Shown here piece after piece: positions 24,998 to 33,284 of a stretch of DNA of 64,000 nt. Position numbers and translations under genes: made by a program. A model generated the notes under the pieces. That model saw only the letters and a program-made list of their open reading frames with translations. It made no database searches and was not told the DNA's origin. This stretch comes from Faecalibacterium prausnitzii (GTDB taxonomy: Bacteria; Bacillota; Clostridia; Oscillospirales; Ruminococcaceae), in the NCBI RefSeq assembly GCF_003287405.1, contig NZ_PRLD01000008.1:62001-126000 (forward strand). Direction: 5' to 3'. Every line of letters begins with the position of its first letter. Within the stretch, counting starts at the first letter, position 1.

Positions 24998-25025
24998 GTT
25001 CGTAAAATTTACGGAGGTACAACAG

Positions 25026-25448
25026 ATGTACGGTTTACCGGATACCCTGCGGCCGCTTTCGGCGGCGGAAGAACAGGTGATGTTGGCGGTGTGGGCGTGC
25101 CCGGGCGCGGCGGCGCGGCGGGACATCAGCCAGAAACTCAAGGCTACCGGCTGGGCAGCAGCTACGGTGCTGAATTTTCTCTACCGGTTGGAGGAAAAAG
25201 GCTGGGTCAGGTCGGCAAAGCAGGGCAACTGCAATGTGTATGTGCCGCTGGTCACCCGGCGGGCGTACGGCGTGTACTGTATGCGGCAGCGGCTGGACAC
25301 CCTGTTTGATGGCGACCTTGCCGCCGCCGTCCATGCGCTGGTAAGCGAGAGCGGCTGCTCTCAGAGCGCCTTGGAACAGGCCATCCGGGTGCTGGAAGAA
25401 AAGCATCAGGAGACCGAGGAGTACGATCTGTACGACCCCTACGGCTGA
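25026..25448 (+). CDS. BlaI/MecI/CopY family repressor
   Basis: 140 residues with the winged helix of the penicillinase repressor family over residues 9-80 (LSAAEEQVMLAVWACPG, GWAAATVLNFLYRLEEKGWV) and a C-terminal dimer helix. Members repress beta-lactamase, mecA or copper export genes and are inactivated by a BlaR1-type membrane protease. No blaR, lactamase or copper gene is near, so it is an orphan whose target may be elsewhere or itself. The long leader holds a family A variant, and citrate synthase downstream has its own strong promoter. Confidence 0.88.
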   Translation: MYGLPDTLRPLSAAEEQVMLAVWACPGAAARRDISQKLKATGWAAATVLNFLYRLEEKGWVRSAKQGNCNVYVPLVTRRAYGVYCMRQRLDTLFDGDLAAAVHALVSESGCSQSALEQAIRVLEEKHQETEEYDLYDPYG

Positions 25449-25478
25449 ATTGTTTTATTTTTGTTTACAAATGGTTGG

Positions 25479-25507
25479 TTGACACTGAAATATCCGTTCT
25501 GTAATAT
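25479..25507 (+). promoter_or_regulatory. Consensus sigma-A promoter of citrate synthase
   Basis: A perfect TTGACA (25479-25484), 17 bases, TAATAT (25502-25507), giving a leader of about 55 bases. Confidence 0.85.
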
Positions 25508-25566
25508 AAAAGTTATTATAAAACGAGAAACTGATACGAACGAACAGGAAAGGAGCAGCCAGACAC

Positions 25567-26925
25567 ATGGATCATTTGCAGAATATATTAAGCTACTTCG
25601 ACCAGCAGCAGCCCCTTTGTGCAGAGCACGACCGCATCCCCAAGGACCTCTACCGGGAGTTCGGGGTCAAGGCAGGCTTGCGCGATGAGACCGGCAAGGG
25701 CGTGCTGGCAGGTCTGACCAACATCTCGGATATCCGGGCGTTCCAGTATGTGGATGGGGTCAAGCACCCGGCAGACGGTCAGCTGCTGTACCGCGGCTAT
25801 GACGTAAAAGACCTGATCAACGGCAGCCGCGGCAGCCGCTTTGCCTTTGAGGAGGCGGGATATCTGCTGCTGTTTGGCCAGCTGCCCACCCCGGAGCAGC
25901 TGGAACAGTTCTGCGCGGTGCTGGGCGAGTGCCGCACCATGCCCACCAACTTTACCCGCGATGTCATTATGAAAGCGCCCAGCCATGATATCATGAACAG
26001 CATGGCGCGCAGCGTGCTGACGCTGGCGTCCTACGACCCCAAGGCGGCGGACTTGGACACCTCCAACGTGCTGCGCCAGAGCATCCAGCTGGCGGGCATC
26101 TTCCCCATGCTGGCGGTGTACAGCTACCACGCCTATAACCACTACGAAAAAGACGCCAGTATGTATATCCACCGCCCGGACCCCAGCCTTTCCACTGCAG
26201 AGAACTTTTTGCGGATGCTGCGCCCGGATATGCAGTACACCCCGCTGGAGGCCCGCGTGCTGGACGTGGCGCTGCTGCTGCACGCCGAGCACGGCGGCGG
26301 CAACAACTCCACCTTTACCACCCGCGTGGTCACCTCCTCCGGCACCGACACCTACTCGGCCATGGCGGCGGCGCTGTGCTCCCTCAAGGGTCCGCGCCAC
26401 GGCGGTGCCAACCTGATGGTCATGCATATGATGCAGAACATCCGGGACAACCTCCACGACATCGAGGACGACGAGGAGCTGGAAGCCTACCTGAAAAAGC
26501 TGCTCCATGGCGAAGCCTTTGACCGCAAGGGGCTGATCTACGGCATGGGTCACGCCGTCTACTCCCTCAGCGACCCGCGCGAGGTGGTGTTCAAGGGCTA
26601 TGTGGAGCAGCTGGCCCACGAAAAGGGCCGGGACAAGGAGCTTTCCCTCTACACCCGCATCGAGCGCATGGCACCCCAGCTTATCGCGCAGGAGCGCAAG
26701 ATCTTCAAGGGCGTCAGCCCCAACGTGGACTTTTACAGCGGTTTTGTATACGAGATGCTGGGCATCCCCATGGAACTGTACACTCCGCTGTTTGCCGTCG
26801 CGCGCGTCATGGGCTGGAGCGCCCACCGCATCGAGGAGCTGCTCAGCGCCAACAAGATCATCCGCCCGGCCTACAAGAGCCTTGGCGGCACCCACGATTA
26901 TATCCCGCGCAGCCAGCGGGCATAA
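25567..26925 (+). CDS. gltA: Citrate synthase
   Basis: The 452-residue protein is a full citrate/2-methylcitrate synthase-like enzyme. Catalytic residues are visible as H242 (AEHGGGNNS), H329 (GMGHAVY) and D388 (VDFYSGF). It condenses acetyl-CoA and oxaloacetate, in an anaerobe most likely to supply 2-oxoglutarate for glutamate. The N-terminal about 60 residues (LSYFDQQQPLCAEHDRIPKDLYREFG) are the extension seen in clostridial forms. A MarR-type gene follows 15 bases downstream in the same operon. Methylcitrate activity cannot be excluded. Confidence 0.93.
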   Translation: MDHLQNILSYFDQQQPLCAEHDRIPKDLYREFGVKAGLRDETGKGVLAGLTNISDIRAFQYVDGVKHPADGQLLYRGYDVKDLINGSRGSRFAFEEAGYLLLFGQLPTPEQLEQFCAVLGECRTMPTNFTRDVIMKAPSHDIMNSMARSVLTLASYDPKAADLDTSNVLRQSIQLAGIFPMLAVYSYHAYNHYEKDASMYIHRPDPSLSTAENFLRMLRPDMQYTPLEARVLDVALLLHAEHGGGNNSTFTTRVVTSSGTDTYSAMAAALCSLKGPRHGGANLMVMHMMQNIRDNLHDIEDDEELEAYLKKLLHGEAFDRKGLIYGMGHAVYSLSDPREVVFKGYVEQLAHEKGRDKELSLYTRIERMAPQLIAQERKIFKGVSPNVDFYSGFVYEMLGIPMELYTPLFAVARVMGWSAHRIEELLSANKIIRPAYKSLGGTHDYIPRSQRA

Positions 26926-26940
26926 AGGGAGGGCATCGGC

Positions 26941-27393
26941 ATGGAAAAAATGCAGCAGCATCAGGGGGAGTGGTTCTTCCTCCACGAGCTCAACGTGGAT
27001 AAGGTGTTCAGCACCATCCAGCGGGCAGATTATCTCATCCTGTATTATATCAAGGTAGAGCAGGAGGAACACCCCGGCGAAAAGCTCTATCTTGCGGACC
27101 TTGCCGCCGCTATGGGAGTGCGGATGACCGAGCTTTCCAAGGGCATTGAGAAGCTGCAGGACAGCGGCTTTGTGACATGGAAGACCGACCGTGAGGCCGG
27201 GCGCACCTATGTGGAACTTTCCAGCAAGGCGGTGGAGCTGATGGCAGAGGAGCAGGCGCTTTTGCAGCGCTGCTACCGCCGGATGCGCGCCGAGCTTGGG
27301 GATGAAGAACTGCGCCGCGCCGCTGCCACCATGCAGCGCGCCACCGCCATCCTGAAAGAAGAGCGGGAGAAGGAACTCCCCGCCGGGCAGTAA
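26941..27393 (+). CDS. MarR-like winged-helix regulator
   Basis: A 150-residue protein with a winged-helix core at about 25-110 (ADYLILYYIKVEQ, LYLADLAAAMGVRMTELSKGIEKLQDSGFVTWKTD, AGRTYVELSSKAVELM) flanked by helices, typical of MarR dimers. No sensory Cys or obvious ligand pocket can be assigned. It starts 15 bases after gltA with GGGAGGG as ribosome site, so it is made with citrate synthase and may autoregulate that operon. A perfect-palindrome terminator follows. Confidence 0.75.
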   Translation: MEKMQQHQGEWFFLHELNVDKVFSTIQRADYLILYYIKVEQEEHPGEKLYLADLAAAMGVRMTELSKGIEKLQDSGFVTWKTDREAGRTYVELSSKAVELMAEEQALLQRCYRRMRAELGDEELRRAAATMQRATAILKEEREKELPAGQ

Positions 27394-27419
27394 CAGATCA
27401 AAACGACCAAGCAATATAA

Positions 27420-27451
27420 AATACCGGAGCATCTGCAGATGCTCCGGTATT
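27420..27451 (+). terminator. Terminator of the gltA operon
   Basis: AATACCGGAGCATC pairs with GATGCTCCGGTATT around a short TGCA centre, followed by TTCGTTTTG. Confidence 0.85.
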
Positions 27452-27483
27452 TTCGTTTTGTCGATATAAATATACAAACAAAA

Positions 27484-27750
27484 AGCAGGCAGTGTCGTGG
27501 AAAGGAGGAGGAAAGCGACACTGCCTGCTGTATTAGGAACCCCTGAACATTGCGGCTTGATCAGGAGGGATTTGGTAGTCTGTCCGCCGTTCTGGCTATT
27601 GCCTCGCATAGAAACGGGAGACAGTTTTTATGGGCCTGCTGTGCACCGCTGCTGCGGCTGCACCCGCAGGGAAATGTGCCTGCATGGGCATTTGCAGGGA
27701 GAACCTTTCGGAGGTTATGGGGGATGTCCGTTCCGTTCTCCCTGAGTGCA
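27484..27750 (-). ncRNA. Candidate structured small RNA, unidentified
   Basis: No gene is seen here, but the minus strand shows a compact transcription unit. An extended -10 TGGCATAAT (27756-27764) would start RNA near 27749. The RNA folds into CAGGGAGAAC/GTTCTCCCTG (27744-27735 with 27704-27695), TGCAGCCGC/GCGGTGCA, CTGTC..CCGTT/AACGG..GACAG (27624-27580), CCTGA/TCAGG, and a 13-bp terminator stem GCAGGCAGTGTCG/CGACACTGCCTGC (27528-27485) followed by a T run. The terminator loop contains CCUCCUCCUUUC. It lies between the gltA operon terminator and the ppdK terminator. 6S RNA or another Rfam family is possible; I could not recognise one. Confidence 0.5.
27485..27528 (-). terminator. Terminator of the candidate small RNA
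   Basis: Perfect 13-bp stem with an 18-base pyrimidine-rich loop, followed on the minus strand by TTTTTGTTTG. No protein gene on this strand ends nearby apart from ppdK, which has its own terminator, supporting a separate transcript. Confidence 0.8.
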
Positions 27751-27844
27751 CCCTTATTATGCCAGATAATCGTGGCAATTCTTTGTGGTAATTTTGAACA
27801 GTTTGCAAATAAACGCCCGCACGGGTGGATGCCGCAATGCAAAA

Positions 27845-27880
27845 ACCGCCCCGGCTTCCTGCTGTGGAAACCGGGGCGGT
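27845..27880 (-). terminator. Terminator of ppdK
   Basis: ACCGCCCCGG pairs with CCGGGGCGGT, followed on the minus strand by TTTTTGC, 40 bases after the ppdK stop. Confidence 0.85.
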
Positions 27881-27919
27881 TCGTTTGCTTTATTTGTGCT
27901 TTTTCAAGCGCTCACGCAA

Positions 27920-30586
27920 TTACTTGCGGGGGTTCTTGATAGCAGCCTGAGCAGCAGCCAGACGTGCGATAGGCACACGGAAGGGAGAGCAGCTGACATA
28001 GTCCAGACCGACGTTGTGGCAGAACTCCACGCTCGTGGGGTCGCCGCCGTGCTCGCCGCAGATGCCCAGACCCAGATCGGGGCGGGTCTCGCGGCCGTCG
28101 TGAGCAGCCATCTTGACCAGCTTGCCGACGCCGATCTGATCCAGATGCTGGAACGGATCGCTCTCGTAGATCTTGTTCTCGTAGTATGCGCCCAGGAACT
28201 TGGCAGCGTCATCACGGCTGAAGCCGAAGGTCATCTGGGTCAGGTCGTTAGTGCCGAAGCTGAAGAACTCAGCTTCCTTAGCGATCTCGCCGGCAGTCAG
28301 AGCTGCACGGGGGATCTCGATCATGGTACCGACCTGATACTTCATGTCAACACCAGCAGCAGCGATCAGCTCGTCAGCAACCTTGACAACAACGTCCTTG
28401 ACGAACTTCAGCTCCTTGACCTCGCCGACCAGCGGGATCATGATGTGCGGGGTGATCACATGGCCGGTCTCAGCAGAGACGTTCAGAGCAGCCTTGATCA
28501 CGGCGCGGGTCTGCATAGCAGCGATCTCAGGGTAGGTAACAGCCAGACGGCAGCCACGGTGACCCATCATGGGGTTGAACTCGTGCAGAGAAGCAACCAC
28601 GTTCTTCAGGTCTTCGTAGGTCATGCCCATATCGGCAGCCAGCTCCTTGATGTCCTCGTCCTTGGTGGGCAGGAACTCGTGCAGGGGCGGGTCCAGATAA
28701 CGGATGGTCATCGGGCGCTCACCCATGATGCGGTACATGGCCTCGAAGTCACCCTGCTGGAACGGCTCGACCTTGGCCAGAGCAGCCTCGCGCTCTTCCA
28801 CGGTGCGTGCGCAGATCATTTCGCGGACAGCCTTGATGCGGTCCTCAGCGAAGAACATGTGCTCGGTACGGCACAGGCCGATGCCCTCAGCACCCAGATC
28901 CACTGCCTGCTGTGCGTCACGCGGGTTATCAGCGTTGGTCATGACCAGCAGCTGACGAGCTGCGTCTGCCCAGCCCATGAAGCGGTTGAAGTTCTTGTTG
29001 CCGGTAGCGGCCACGGTTGCGACCTGCTCGCCGTAGATGTTGCCGGTGGAGCCGTCGATGGAGATCCAGTCGCCCTCGACGAACTTGTGGCCGTTGATCT
29101 CGAAGGTCTTTGCCTCCTCATCGATCTTGACCTCGTTGTCGTTGCCGCAGCCGGAAACACAGCAGGTGCCCATACCACGGGCAACAACGGCTGCGTGGCT
29201 GGTCATGCCGCCGCGGACGGTCAGGATGCCCTGAGAGACCTGCATACCCACGATATCCTCGGGGCTGGTCTCCAGACGCACCAGAACGACCTTCTTCATC
29301 TTGCCGGACTTGACCATCTCCTCTGCCTCTTCAGCAGTAAAGACGATCTGGCCGCAGGCAGAACCGGGAGAAGCTGCCAGGCCCTTGCCGACGACCTCTG
29401 CAGCCTTCAGGGCAGCAGCGTCGAACTGGGGATGCAGCAGGGTATCCAGCTGCTTGGGCTCCACGCGCAGAACAGCCTCCTGCTCGGTGATCATGCCCTC
29501 GTCCACCAGATCGCAGGCGATCTGCAGAGCAGCCTGTGCGGTACGCTTGCCGTTACGGGTCTGCAGCATATACAGGTGGCCGTCCTCAATGGTGAACTCC
29601 ATATCCTGCATATCGCGGAAGTAGTTTTCCAGACGGGTAGCGATCTCGACAAACTGATCGTACACCTCAGGCATCTGATCCTTCAGGTGGCTGATGGGAG
29701 AAGGAGTGCGCACGCCGGCAACAACGTCCTCGCCCTGTGCATTGATCAGGTACTCGCCCATCAGCTTCTTAGCGCCGGTGGCGGGGTCACGGGTGAATGC
29801 AACGCCGGTGCCGGAACGGTCGCCGGAGTTACCAAAGGCCATCTGCTGCACGTTGACAGCGGTACCCCACTCGTAGGGGATCTCGTTCATCTTACGGTAG
29901 ACGTTTGCACGGGGGTTATCCCAGCTGCGGAACACGGCCTTGACAGCCTCGATCAGCTGATCACGGGGATCCTGCGGGAAGGGACGGCCTTCATTCTCCT
30001 CGTAGATCTTCTTGAAGGTGCCGACCAGTTCCTTCAGGTCGTCAGCAGTCAGGTCAACGTCGTTCTTGACGCCCTTGGCTTCCTTCATCTTGTCGATCTC
30101 GACCTCGAACAGGCTCTTCGGAACCATCATAACGACGTCAGCGAACATCTGCACAAAGCGGCGGTAGCAGTCGTATGCAAAACGGGCGTTGCCGGTCTTC
30201 TTTGCCAGACCCTCAACAGCCTCATCGTTCAGGCCCAGGTTCAGGATGGTGTCCATCATGCCGGGCATGGACTGACGTGCGCCGGAACGGACGGAGACCA
30301 GCAGGGGGTTGGTGTTGTCGCCGAACTTCTTGCCGGTGATCTCTTCCAGACCCTTGAGGTGCTCAAAAATGTCAGCAGTGATGTCGGCATTGATCTGACG
30401 GCCGTCTGCATAGTACTGGGTGCAGGCGTCGGTGGTGATGGTGAAGCCCTGCGGCACCGGCATACCGGCTGCGGTCATCTCGGCCAGACCGGCACCCTTG
30501 CCGCCCAGCGTGTTCTTCATGGTGACCTTGTCACCGCCGAAAGCGTCATTGCCTTCGCTGAAGTAGTACAGATACTTTTTGCTCAT
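27920..30586 (-). CDS. ppdK: Pyruvate, phosphate dikinase
   Basis: 888 residues from the ATG of MSKKYLYYFSEGND with GGAGGT upstream. N-terminal ATP-grasp domain (GGKGAGLAEMTAAGMPVPQGF, SVRSGARQSMPGMMDT), central swivelling domain with phospho-histidine H464 in GMTSHAAVVARGMG, and C-terminal PEP/pyruvate barrel (GLCRTEHMFF, GDPTSVEFCHNVGLDYVSCSPFR). It interconverts pyruvate, ATP and Pi with PEP, AMP and PPi, replacing or reversing pyruvate kinase in anaerobes that economise on PPi. Length is normal. No regulatory protein (PDRP) gene is adjacent. A TATAAT at 30690-30695 marks its promoter. Confidence 0.97.
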   Translation of the reverse strand: MSKKYLYYFSEGNDAFGGDKVTMKNTLGGKGAGLAEMTAAGMPVPQGFTITTDACTQYYADGRQINADITADIFEHLKGLEEITGKKFGDNTNPLLVSVRSGARQSMPGMMDTILNLGLNDEAVEGLAKKTGNARFAYDCYRRFVQMFADVVMMVPKSLFEVEIDKMKEAKGVKNDVDLTADDLKELVGTFKKIYEENEGRPFPQDPRDQLIEAVKAVFRSWDNPRANVYRKMNEIPYEWGTAVNVQQMAFGNSGDRSGTGVAFTRDPATGAKKLMGEYLINAQGEDVVAGVRTPSPISHLKDQMPEVYDQFVEIATRLENYFRDMQDMEFTIEDGHLYMLQTRNGKRTAQAALQIACDLVDEGMITEQEAVLRVEPKQLDTLLHPQFDAAALKAAEVVGKGLAASPGSACGQIVFTAEEAEEMVKSGKMKKVVLVRLETSPEDIVGMQVSQGILTVRGGMTSHAAVVARGMGTCCVSGCGNDNEVKIDEEAKTFEINGHKFVEGDWISIDGSTGNIYGEQVATVAATGNKNFNRFMGWADAARQLLVMTNADNPRDAQQAVDLGAEGIGLCRTEHMFFAEDRIKAVREMICARTVEEREAALAKVEPFQQGDFEAMYRIMGERPMTIRYLDPPLHEFLPTKDEDIKELAADMGMTYEDLKNVVASLHEFNPMMGHRGCRLAVTYPEIAAMQTRAVIKAALNVSAETGHVITPHIMIPLVGEVKELKFVKDVVVKVADELIAAAGVDMKYQVGTMIEIPRAALTAGEIAKEAEFFSFGTNDLTQMTFGFSRDDAAKFLGAYYENKIYESDPFQHLDQIGVGKLVKMAAHDGRETRPDLGLGICGEHGGDPTSVEFCHNVGLDYVSCSPFRVPIARLAAAQAAIKNPRK

Positions 30587-31003
30587 GCGTTGTTTACCTC
30601 CCATTCGTGACCGGCGGCATGGCAGCCGTGGTCTCATCGTTTGCCTTGTCTTTTACGTACGATGAACATTGTTTTGTGAATGCTAAACTATTATACCAGA
30701 AAATCCATTCCTTTCCACCATGCAAAATCCCGAATTTGTCTGTTATTTTTTATGCAAATCCCTTGAAATTTGCCAAGTTTTAAGGTAGTATAGAATGGGA
30801 GAAAGTTCGAGAGTTTTTTTGTTTATACACGCGATTTCTCGTCCTGTTGGATACAACTTTCTATCCTTGTAACTTTTCAAATTCTATTTTGTCGGAACAA
30901 AGCTTTCCGCAGCGGGTATGCTGGGGCGGACAGGCAACAATTTTCCGGTCGCCTTTTCTGTCTCTCTTCCGCCGCGCGCTTTGGTGGGAAGGGAGATTTT
31001 TTC
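30587..31003. promoter_or_regulatory. Divergent control region of ppdK and the GlmU-like gene
   Basis: No gene is visible. For ppdK an extended -10 TGGTATAAT ends at 30690 on the minus strand. For the GlmU-like gene TTGAAA (30763-30768), 17 bases, TAGTAT (30786-30791) lie 210 bases before the start, leaving a long leader with no element I recognise. Confidence 0.55.
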
Positions 31004-31762
31004 ATGCCGAATCCTATTTCTGAACAGGCTCGCGCCGCTGCTTTGGCACAGCTGGACACCGCCGAAGCTGCCCGTGAGGACATCCTTGTGCAGCACATTG
31101 CAAACGGCGTGGTCATTGACAGCCGCACCGTGCAGATCGACCCGGAGGTGGTCATTGCCCCGGGTGCTGTGATCCTTGCAGGCACCATCCTGCGGGGCAA
31201 GACGGTCATCGGCGCGGGCTGCGTCATCGGCCCCAACACCCTCATCGAGGACAGCACCGTGGACGAGGGCACTGCCGTGAATGCCAGCCAGATCTACGGC
31301 AGCCACATCGGCCCCCACAACAACATCGGCCCCTTCACCCATGTGCGGGTGAACACCGTCACCGACTACGGCGTGCATCTGGGCGCCTATGTGGAGACCA
31401 AAAACTCCAACTTTGCCCGCGGCAACACCGTGAGCCACCTGACCTACATCGGCGACAGCGATGTGGGCAAGTACTGCAACTTCGGCTGCGGCACCGTCAC
31501 CTGCAACTACGACGGCAAGGATAAGTTCCGCACCCAGATCGGCGATTACTGCTTCATCGGCTGCAACACCAACCTTGTGGCTCCGGTCAAGGTGGGCGAT
31601 GGTGCCTACACCGCCGCCGGCAGCACCATCACCAAGGACGTGCCCGCACAGGCGCTGGGCATCGCCCGGGAGCGCCAGACCAATCTGGACGGCTGGGCAG
31701 AGCCCAAGATGGAAGCCTACATCGCCAAAAAGCAGAAGCTGGAAAACGAGCAGAGCAAGTAA
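31004..31762 (+). CDS. Stand-alone GlmU acetyltransferase-type hexapeptide protein
   Basis: 252 residues, nearly all left-handed beta-helix, matching the C-terminal glucosamine-1-phosphate N-acetyltransferase half of GlmU. The GlmU active-site segment is kept: LGAYVETKNS, TVSHLTYIGD (catalytic His), GTVTCNYDGKDKFRTQIG, LVAPVKVGDGAYTAAGSTITKDVP, GIARERQ. The N-terminal uridylyltransferase half is absent and not encoded nearby, so UDP-GlcNAc synthesis would need a separate pyrophosphorylase. Start has AAGGGAGA upstream. It probably forms an operon with the next small gene. A different sugar-acetyltransferase role is the alternative. Confidence 0.8.
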   Translation: MPNPISEQARAAALAQLDTAEAAREDILVQHIANGVVIDSRTVQIDPEVVIAPGAVILAGTILRGKTVIGAGCVIGPNTLIEDSTVDEGTAVNASQIYGSHIGPHNNIGPFTHVRVNTVTDYGVHLGAYVETKNSNFARGNTVSHLTYIGDSDVGKYCNFGCGTVTCNYDGKDKFRTQIGDYCFIGCNTNLVAPVKVGDGAYTAAGSTITKDVPAQALGIARERQTNLDGWAEPKMEAYIAKKQKLENEQSK

Positions 31763-31786
31763 CCCTCTGCCGGAAAGGAGCCACGT

Positions 31787-32308
31787 ATGAAATCTGAAAG
31801 TTTTCGCAAGCAGGCGCTGAGCCTTGTCCTTTTCTTCGCGGCTGTTGCCGCCGTGTTCGCCCTGACCCGTCTGCGCAGCGACCCCGCCAAAAAGCAGGCG
31901 GAGTTCGTGGTGCAGCAGCTGCTCTCCTGCTCCTCTGCCGTGGAGCAGGCCGTGGATGCCGCCGCGCCCGCCGGCAGTGAACCGGGGCTTGTTGCGGTAG
32001 ATACTGATGGGCTGTACGCCTTTCTTCAGGCGCAGCTGGGCGATGCCATGACAGCCGACTGCCTTGACAAGGTCATGGCGAACCGCCTGCCCACCCGCAT
32101 CACTGCGCTGGCCGGGCAGTCCGGCGGCAAGCTGACACCTGCTGACCTCACCCTGAAAAAGCGCGCTGGGGCAGAAAACTGCTACGACTTTTCCGCCGCC
32201 CTGCTGACCGCCACGGACAGCACTGCCGCCGCGCAGGTGTCCGGCACCATCACCATGGTGAAGGAGGACGGCCGCTGGAAGGCTGCTGCCATCACGCTGA
32301 ACCTGTAA
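31787..32308 (+). CDS. Membrane-anchored hypothetical protein
   Basis: I do not recognise this 173-residue protein. It has a short basic start, one hydrophobic helix (about 11-27, SLVLFFAAVAAVFAL) and a soluble Ala/Thr-rich remainder outside the membrane; no lipobox. The C-terminal VSGTITMVKEDGRWKAAAITLNL resembles the last strands of NTF2-like or 'DUF4878-like' lumazine-type folds, a weak impression only. It follows the GlmU-like gene by 24 bases with AAAGGAG upstream and ends in a strong terminator. Confidence 0.7.
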   Translation: MKSESFRKQALSLVLFFAAVAAVFALTRLRSDPAKKQAEFVVQQLLSCSSAVEQAVDAAAPAGSEPGLVAVDTDGLYAFLQAQLGDAMTADCLDKVMANRLPTRITALAGQSGGKLTPADLTLKKRAGAENCYDFSAALLTATDSTAAAQVSGTITMVKEDGRWKAAAITLNL

Positions 32309-32318
32309 CAAGCCCTTT

Positions 32319-32346
32319 TGCCCCTGTGCCCTGCGGCACGGGGGCA
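32319..32346 (+). terminator. Terminator after the GlmU-like operon
   Basis: TGCCCCTGTGCC-ctgc-GGCACGGGGGCA followed by TTTTTTGC. Confidence 0.9.
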
Positions 32347-32438
32347 TTTTTTGCTTATAATGTATATCTTTTTGCGCGCGCGTATGTTATACTTAGATGT
32401 TGTATCACACTATTATCAGGAAAAGGTATTATCATATC

Positions 32439-33017
32439 ATGAATGAAAACGATATCTGGCTCATTGCAGGGCTGGGCAACCCCGAAGCAAAGTACGATGG
32501 CACCCGCCACAACGCCGGTTTTGCCGCGCTGGACGCGCTGGCTGATAAGTGGAACATCTCTGTGGGCAAGACCAAGTTCCAAGGTCTGTGGGGACAGGGC
32601 GAGGTGGACGGCCACAAGGTGGTGTTGCTGAAGCCCCTGACCTACATGAACCTCTCCGGCGATTCCATCGCCCCCATGGCAGGCTTTTTCAAGATTCCCG
32701 CCGACCATGTGCTGGTGCTGTGCGATGACATTACGCAGGCACCCGGCAAGCTGCGCATCCGTCCCTCCGGCTCTGCGGGCGGGCATAACGGCCTGAAAAG
32801 CATCATTGCCCGGCTGGGCGGGGAGAACTTCCCCCGCATCCGCATCGGCATCGGCGCAAAGCCCCACCCGGACTACGACCTTGCCGCATGGGTTCTGGGC
32901 AAGTTCCCGCCGGAGGACGCCAAGGCCATCACCGACCGCTACCCCGACCTTGAAGCCGCCGCAAAGCTTATCATGGACGGTAAGCTCAGTCTGGCACAGA
33001 GCAAGTATAACGGGTAA
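32439..33017 (+). CDS. pth: Peptidyl-tRNA hydrolase
   Basis: 192 residues from the ATG of MNENDIWLIAGLGNP; an upstream in-frame TTG is less likely though the ribosome site is weak (AAAAGG about 11 bases away). The catalytic H24 in GTRHNAGF, KPLTYMNLSG, and the D-containing VLVLCDDIT plus GSAGGHNGLKS are diagnostic. It frees tRNA from peptides released by stalled ribosomes. It precedes mfd, the classical Firmicute pth-mfd order, but family A and B elements are wedged between them. Confidence 0.96.
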   Translation: MNENDIWLIAGLGNPEAKYDGTRHNAGFAALDALADKWNISVGKTKFQGLWGQGEVDGHKVVLLKPLTYMNLSGDSIAPMAGFFKIPADHVLVLCDDITQAPGKLRIRPSGSAGGHNGLKSIIARLGGENFPRIRIGIGAKPHPDYDLAAWVLGKFPPEDAKAITDRYPDLEAAAKLIMDGKLSLAQSKYNG

Positions 33018-33054
33018 AATCTCTCCTTGAGATGGTTTGCTTCCCGCAAGCGTC

Positions 33055-33216
33055 CTCGCCCTCTCCGTCAAAGCCTGACGACTTTGCCAGCTCTCCCAAA
33101 GGGAGAGCCTCTGGCGAAACCGTATACTTTGCTCTTGAACCAGGAACTATACCGGCCTGCCAAGGCCTCTCCCTTTGGGAGAGGTGGCATGGCGTAAGCC
33201 GTGACGGAGAGGGCGA
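33055..33216. repeat. Family A intergenic palindromic element (copy A3)
   Basis: Arms CTCGCCCTCTC/GAGAGGGCGAG, both CTCTCCCAAAGGGAGAG-type palindromes, tip hairpins CAAAG-cctgacga-CTTTG and GGC-gta-aGCC. A family B copy follows within 70 bases. Confidence 0.8.
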
Positions 33217-33284
33217 GCCCGCTAATCGCCGCGCGACTGTTTCCGCAGGAAACCAGCGCGGCAGCTGCCGTTTGCCTTTACGAC

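Noticed and set aside
27484-27750. tmRNA, SRP RNA or RNase P RNA
   Set aside because: No tRNA-like ends, no SRP tetraloop motif and no RNase P core such as GAGGAAAGTCC are found.
27785-30610. 941-codon plus-strand frame
   Set aside because: It is the antisense shadow of ppdK, with no family resemblance and no ribosome binding site.
30795-31003. Riboswitch in the leader of the GlmU-like gene
   Set aside because: The leader is long enough, but I find no conserved aptamer core such as glmS or other known motifs.
33055-33216. Repeat-encoded small proteins (for example SQRERPWQ-type peptides)
   Set aside because: These peptides recur because the repeat recurs; they lack start sites and are not conserved as proteins.
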